Assembly: GCA_900660155.1 (NCBI GenBank)
Contig: CABFPE010000277.1
Location: 505,148 to 569,147, forward strand
DNA from: Hofstenia miamia
Lineage: Eukaryota > Xenacoelomorpha > Acoela > Hofsteniidae
Length of the DNA: 64,000 nt
Direction: 5' to 3'
Shown here piece by piece: positions 59,500 through 64,000 of the stretch; positions within the stretch are counted from its first letter, which is position 1; each line of letters starts with the position of its first letter. The translations under genes were made by a program, and so were the position numbers. The notes beneath the pieces are model-generated. The model did not search any database. It saw nothing but the letters and a program-made list of their open reading frames with translations, and was not told the origin of the DNA.

Positions 59500-61087
59500 A
59501 TTCAGGCTCATCTATGATTAATCCTTCTCCATCAGCTATCAGCTGTATTTTAGCTTTACACTGGGACTTGAGATGTCCCTTCTCTCCACAAGTAAAGCAC
59601 CTAACTGAGGACATATCAAATTCTTTTTTAGGAAATGTAGGCTTTCTTGGTTCAAATTTTTTCACACCAGAAAGGTTGGTGACATCTTTGTTGATCTAAT
59701 GAGAGTTGTGCATCATGCAGACCATGCTAAGGACTTTTCAAATGATTTTGTGTAGGCTTTCTTCCAGATCACACTTCACTTCCAGCCTGTTCCTGATGGA
59801 TGGAGGAAAACCTTAACATATGTACAAAAAGAGATCATGGTGCAAGTACTCATTCAATAAGCTGCTCAATCAGAATATTCATTCTACCTGAGTGATGAAA
59901 TTCCTGATGTCATTACCCAACTTAAATGACATGTTGCACAATAAGGTTTTGTACTGATGTTTGATATGTGGGGCCTGATAATGATCCTCAAAGAATCCAA
60001 TTAGTAACTGATAATCAGTTTTGATATGGTGTTCAAGCATCATATATTGATTGTAAGCCAAACTGCTTAGATAGAGTGGAAACTGGGACACTGTGGACTC
60101 TTGCAAATTTTGTTTCATGGTGAGCTTGAACAAAAAGAACCACTCATTGAAAGACTGGGACACAGCATCAATCTGGCCTGTAAATTTAAGAAGAACTGAA
60201 TGCTTGCTGAACACTTGTGATTGTCCATTAGATTCAAGGGGGAGAATAGATTTCTGGTATCTAGGTTGACTTTGAGTGCTCAGGTGTCCCTGAAGTAGGC
60301 TCATATCACTGATGTGCTCTTTGAAGGTGGGTACAATGATGGTGCTCACTGGATCAGGTAGTGAATGAACATAACCAGCCTGAGGCATGGCTCTGGTAGT
60401 AAGAGTAGACACCTGGGTGAAAGCTGATTGCACAAATTGAGGATAACTATTTAAGACATTTGTACAAAGCAGAACAGAGTTTGAGGTGATGGTAGCAGAA
60501 TTTTCTTCAAAAGAAGAAGGGGTGTGTGCAGAATGACTCACATTCACTAATTGGATCATCTGTGCCACTCAACTGGTGATTCTTTCAGCCAACTTGTCTA
60601 GTGCTTTGTTTAGTGCAGCATGAGTGACATAATCATTACTTCAGAGTGACAGTAACTAATCACAATTGTTTGCATTATTAACAGCAGTCTTGAGTTCTTG
60701 GATCTGAAGTTCCAAAGCAATTGTCAATTCTAGCATCTGCCTCTCCATTCTCTGATATGCAACATGCTGGGTCTTAATTTCAGCCTGAAGAGATTCCACA
60801 TGGCGTTCACTCTCCATCCTCATGGCCACTTGCTGGGACAAGGCATCTTTTAAATTCTTGATTTCAATGTGGTGAGTGTTGAAATGTGGAATGGATTGAT
60901 TAGTGGCACTATGATAACTGTGAGGACAAACAGGAATAGGCGGAACATTCTGAATATTTAATATACATCCAAAGTTTTGGTGATATTCTGGCAGTTGAGG
61001 CATTCTGATCCATCCTTTGCATAAATGGTGTGGGTGAATTAGGCTGAGACAAATCAAGTAAAGGTCCAACAGTACAAGGGGTAACAT
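59500..61087 (-). pseudogene. Gypsy-B gag with CCHC zinc knuckle
   Basis: The N-terminal part contains a coiled coil (LKDALSQQVAMRMESERHVE onward). A capsid-like Retrotrans_gag domain reads KFTGQIDAVSQSFNEWFFLF to LIGFFEDHYQAPH, and a perfect CX2CX4HX4C knuckle reads CFTCGEKGHLKSQC near 59570-59610. Stops separate the parts (for example near 60568-60655). Confidence 0.85.
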
Positions 61088-61582
61088 TCAGGCTACCAAC
61101 ACCTGTACAGGGGACACTCTGAATCAGAGGAGTCCCAAAAGTAGGAGAATAAGTAACTGTGCAACTCAAATCCATAACAAAATAATAACAGAACAATAAC
61201 TTCCAATAACTGAGAGTAGGGAGCACTTCCACAAACACAAGAGAAAACACATGGCTTGTAGAAGTAGTAACAAGTAACAAACCCAATTGGGGAACATGGC
61301 AGTATTTGGTAATAAATCCAACACATAAAGCACTAAGAAAGTAAGAAAAATAAGGAGTTTAACAGATGGCACCAGCCAAACAAGACACACTAAGAGTTTT
61401 GTCATCACCATCCAGGGGTGGAGAAGTTATGTTACACATTGATTGGTGGACTTACAGTGATCAGGGGAAACAACTATCCTAGCTGATATGTACCAAAAAT
61501 GAAAAACCTACTAACATCCAGACCATCAAAAGAAACAACAAAAATAGATAGTTATCACATCAGCATTCTGTCACACTCACCA

Positions 61583-62500
61583 TGTAGAATTGTGGGCTAG
61601 TAGAGTAATTTAACTAGAAAAACTAATTGACTCTGCAGAAAGTTTTAAATAGTGTTCATACAAAGCAGCCCTGATTCTAGAGATTAGAATAGCAGAGAAC
61701 TTACAGATATAACATCAGTACTTCATCCAAGTAAGTAGTTACTTTAGGTATAATCCAAGATGACCAATTTGTATGGCTTCCAGCCAAAGCAAAATCTACA
61801 GAATAAATGAAAGTGCTTAACCTGAGTGACTGGTGCTGCCCTATTTCTCTCACTTTTAATTTATATCTCACATTGAAAAATAAAGCATCTCATTTTCATT
61901 GTTATTTCTCATCTCACTATTTAATAGTCTGTAATTACCAACAGCATAGTATCATCACAGTGTTGTAATTTATAAGTGCATGTATGTGTTGAACTTTGAA
62001 CAAGGGATTTATTATTATCTTATACCTAACCATATGCATAACCTAAATGGTCCACAATTTGGGCTGAATAGTCTAAAAGGCCTCCAGGAGATATGTGTCA
62101 CTCTGTACTTGAGAAAGCACTCCCAAATTGTATCATAACTTAAGCAATTATTTTCATATCAAAAAATAATAAAAGGTAAATACAAAAGTAAAACAGTAGA
62201 TGAAGTTAGATAAAATCTATTAACCTTTTTCTACACAATCTCTCAGTTTTATACAAAAATGAGTTCATTACCTGCCTTTGTTTACACTTGAATTGTTAAC
62301 ATAGTTAAATCATGCTAGACAATTCTTTTCCCTTGCAAATTCAATTTGAGCAATACAAATCAGCACCATCAAGGGAACAACAAACTAGATATAGCAAACT
62401 AAGATCAAAATTATTAATGTGATGTCACACTGACATAAATACAAAAGATATAAAATAAATGCTCAATAAGATTTTGCAAAATTCCCCAAGTGACTCTACA
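61583..62500 (-). repeat. Gypsy-B 5' LTR (918 bp)
   Basis: Starts TGTAGAATTG and ends GACTCTACA on the plus strand, giving TG...CA termini. It contains AATAAA-type signals and has no coding capacity. It shares its outer parts with the 3' LTR and its start with the repeat at 63491. Confidence 0.9.
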
Positions 62501-63490
62501 ATATTCTAATGAAGATTTTTATAAATGTAATTATTATTGATCATTAAAATTTTTTTTCTAAAAATACATAAATTTTTCTACTGTAAGTGTGTTAACTAAG
62601 TTCACATTTTAGAAATACATTAGCATTATGATCAGAAAAAGCACCCATCCATCTTCTTTTGAAAGGCCTACTGGTATTAAAATCATTAGAATTTGAGTGA
62701 ACCTGAACTTGTTGTTATTATTATATTTATGTGATGAGAGTAAAAAAACCAACTAGTATTTTACTATTCTATAGTTATATTAAGCACTGATTACGTGATT
62801 TCAGTCAATTCCCCTTCACCATATTAGGAAATACAATCAAATTTCCCACTTCTCAACACAGTCCATGAACACTTGTAAATCTTTACTTTTTAATTATTCC
62901 ATCCTTTGGAACATCTTCAAAGAATGCAACTATTTGCTATATTTGAGGGATTTCTTTATTCTAGGGAAATTACAATCTTTAAGACAGTATTTGGATCAAT
63001 ATTCAATTATTATTTTATTGCTGAAGCAGTTAGTTATGAGTGTGCTATTGCAAAGAGGGCTTATCAATGCTAGACAAAACTATGGAATATGAACATGGAC
63101 ATTAGTTAATTAATGTTTACAGTCAACAAAAAACATAGTTTCTAAATTAGTCTTAGTAATGGCTGCAAATTGTTAGGTGCGTCACATATTTAAGTTCATT
63201 TATCTAAAACACTGATATTTCCATGGGTTATGATGAGGTGATCAACACTAGGTGCACTGATTTTATGTAGTAAATTACTTTTTTAGAATCTACAAACAAT
63301 TATTTTTCAAATTAATAATAGATGTATAGAGTATGATTGAGTATGGCCAGGATAATCAAAGCAAGATTCATCAGGGCAGCATAAAATTGAGATGTGGTTA
63401 AATCCAGATAAAATCTATATTAGAATTTGATGATTAAAATCTTTAGTACAATAACATTATACTTATATATATATATTAGGATTGACTATT
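62501..63490. other. Spacer between Gypsy-B and the terminal LTR
   Basis: AT-rich, CpG-poor sequence with a short TA repeat near 63465-63478. No gene seen; the frame at 62865-63092 has no recognisable domain. Confidence 0.5.
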
Positions 63491-64000
63491 GTAGAATCAC
63501 AGGGTACTCAGACTAATACAGCAGTGCTGGGGAACTCAATGGTTGAATAGAAGTTTGCAAAGCCTACCATCACAGCAAGCAACCTGCATTATAACAGAAC
63601 ATCAAAGATATTGGTAATTTGCTATTGTAACAAAGTAACAATAAAGATCCACCAAGGACTCACTTCTAATGATGACCAATTTGCATGGCATCATGCCAAA
63701 GCAGTATCCAAGAAGAGAATTATCAACTCACAAAAGGTGCTACTCTATATGTCTCTCATCATTAATTTCTAGCTCAGTGAAACATTTCTTATTAGTTCTT
63801 ATTCCTCAGCTCATGTAATAATAATAATAGCACATAGTTGCCCTGCATTCACTTAACACCTAACACTGTTGGCTAATGTGAATGCATGGCAACTATGTTC
63901 TGCTGTTATTATTACATGAGCTGAGGAATAAGAACTAGTGATAAACATTTTATTGATCTAGAAATTAACAATGAGAAACATATAGGGTAGCACCTTTTGC
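63491..64000. repeat. Related LTR start and long inverted repeat (hairpin)
   Basis: Begins TGTAGAATCACAGGG, like the Gypsy-B LTR, and keeps the GATGACCAATTTGCATGGC block. From 63731 to 63852 and from 63878 to about 63999 lie two arms of about 120 bp that are inverted copies with few differences (AAAAGGTGCTAC... and ...GTAGCACCTTTTGC), around a 25-bp centre. The right arm reaches the window end and probably continues. Confidence 0.8.

Larger units (their letters stand above)
52529..62500 (-). mobile_element. Gypsy-B: near-complete Ty3/Gypsy LTR retrotransposon
   Basis: This minus-oriented element has LTRs at 52529-52820 (3') and 61583-62500 (5'), both starting TGTAGAAT on the plus strand. ATAT flanks both sides (52525-52528 and 62501-62504) as a 4-bp target duplication. 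Next to the 5' LTR the minus strand reads TGGTGAGTGTGACAG, a primer-binding-site-like start, and next to the 3' LTR GCAAGGGGGGCAT, a polypurine tract. In between lie gag, protease, RT, RNase H, integrase and about 3 kb of further coding-like sequence. All have stops, so it is inactive. Confidence 0.9.

Overview
The window is a strongly AT-rich piece of an animal nuclear genome. Four spliced host genes lie on the minus strand: the 5' part of an Enhancer-of-zeste (E(z)/EZH2)-like histone methyltransferase (927-1643), PIG-T of the GPI transamidase (2518-10783), an inositol polyphosphate multikinase (13006-17123) and macoilin (42670-50431). Macoilin is a metazoan protein, so this is an animal. Many introns are only 42-50 nt while others run to several kb. 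Together with fast-evolving proteins and abundant Polinton and K02A2.6-like Ty3/Gypsy sequence, this suggests an invertebrate such as a nematode or flatworm, but the phylum is not resolved.

Layout: 1-17.4 kb is host DNA, with a dead antisense hAT transposon in a PIG-T intron and an (AT)n-flanked gap in another. From about 18 to 42 kb is a nest of mobile elements: a foldback-like repeat (18.1-18.9 kb), Gypsy-A (19.2-23.6 kb), tandem repeats (24.6-25.4 kb), a two-LTR element C whose interior is almost absent (25.6-27.9 kb), a Polinton/Maverick remnant (28.0-36.8 kb), an LTR fragment (37.1-37.3 kb), a Gypsy protease fragment (39.2-39.4 kb) and a 594-bp Tc1/mariner-type element (41.3-41.9 kb). 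Macoilin follows, with a terminal-inverted-repeat element just upstream of its start. From 52.5 to 62.5 kb lies Gypsy-B, complete in outline with two LTRs, primer binding site, polypurine tract and 4-bp target duplication. The window ends in a long hairpin made from a related LTR.

The Polinton is the most interesting block. It keeps recognisable packaging ATPase, integrase, PVI-like, major capsid, protease and two tandem penton-like genes, all on the minus strand and all damaged; no DNA polymerase B was seen. Its capsid gene is split by a segment that contains a 1,000-N gap. CpG is nearly absent from the mobile-element blocks but present in host DNA and in small islands inside the Polinton, which reads like a methylation-decay map separating older from younger insertions.

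Four isolated single Ns occur (20559, 26719, 46671, 56526). Two are flanked by near-identical direct duplications and one sits between two LTR copies, so these look like assembly joins. One of them duplicates a macoilin coiled-coil exon.
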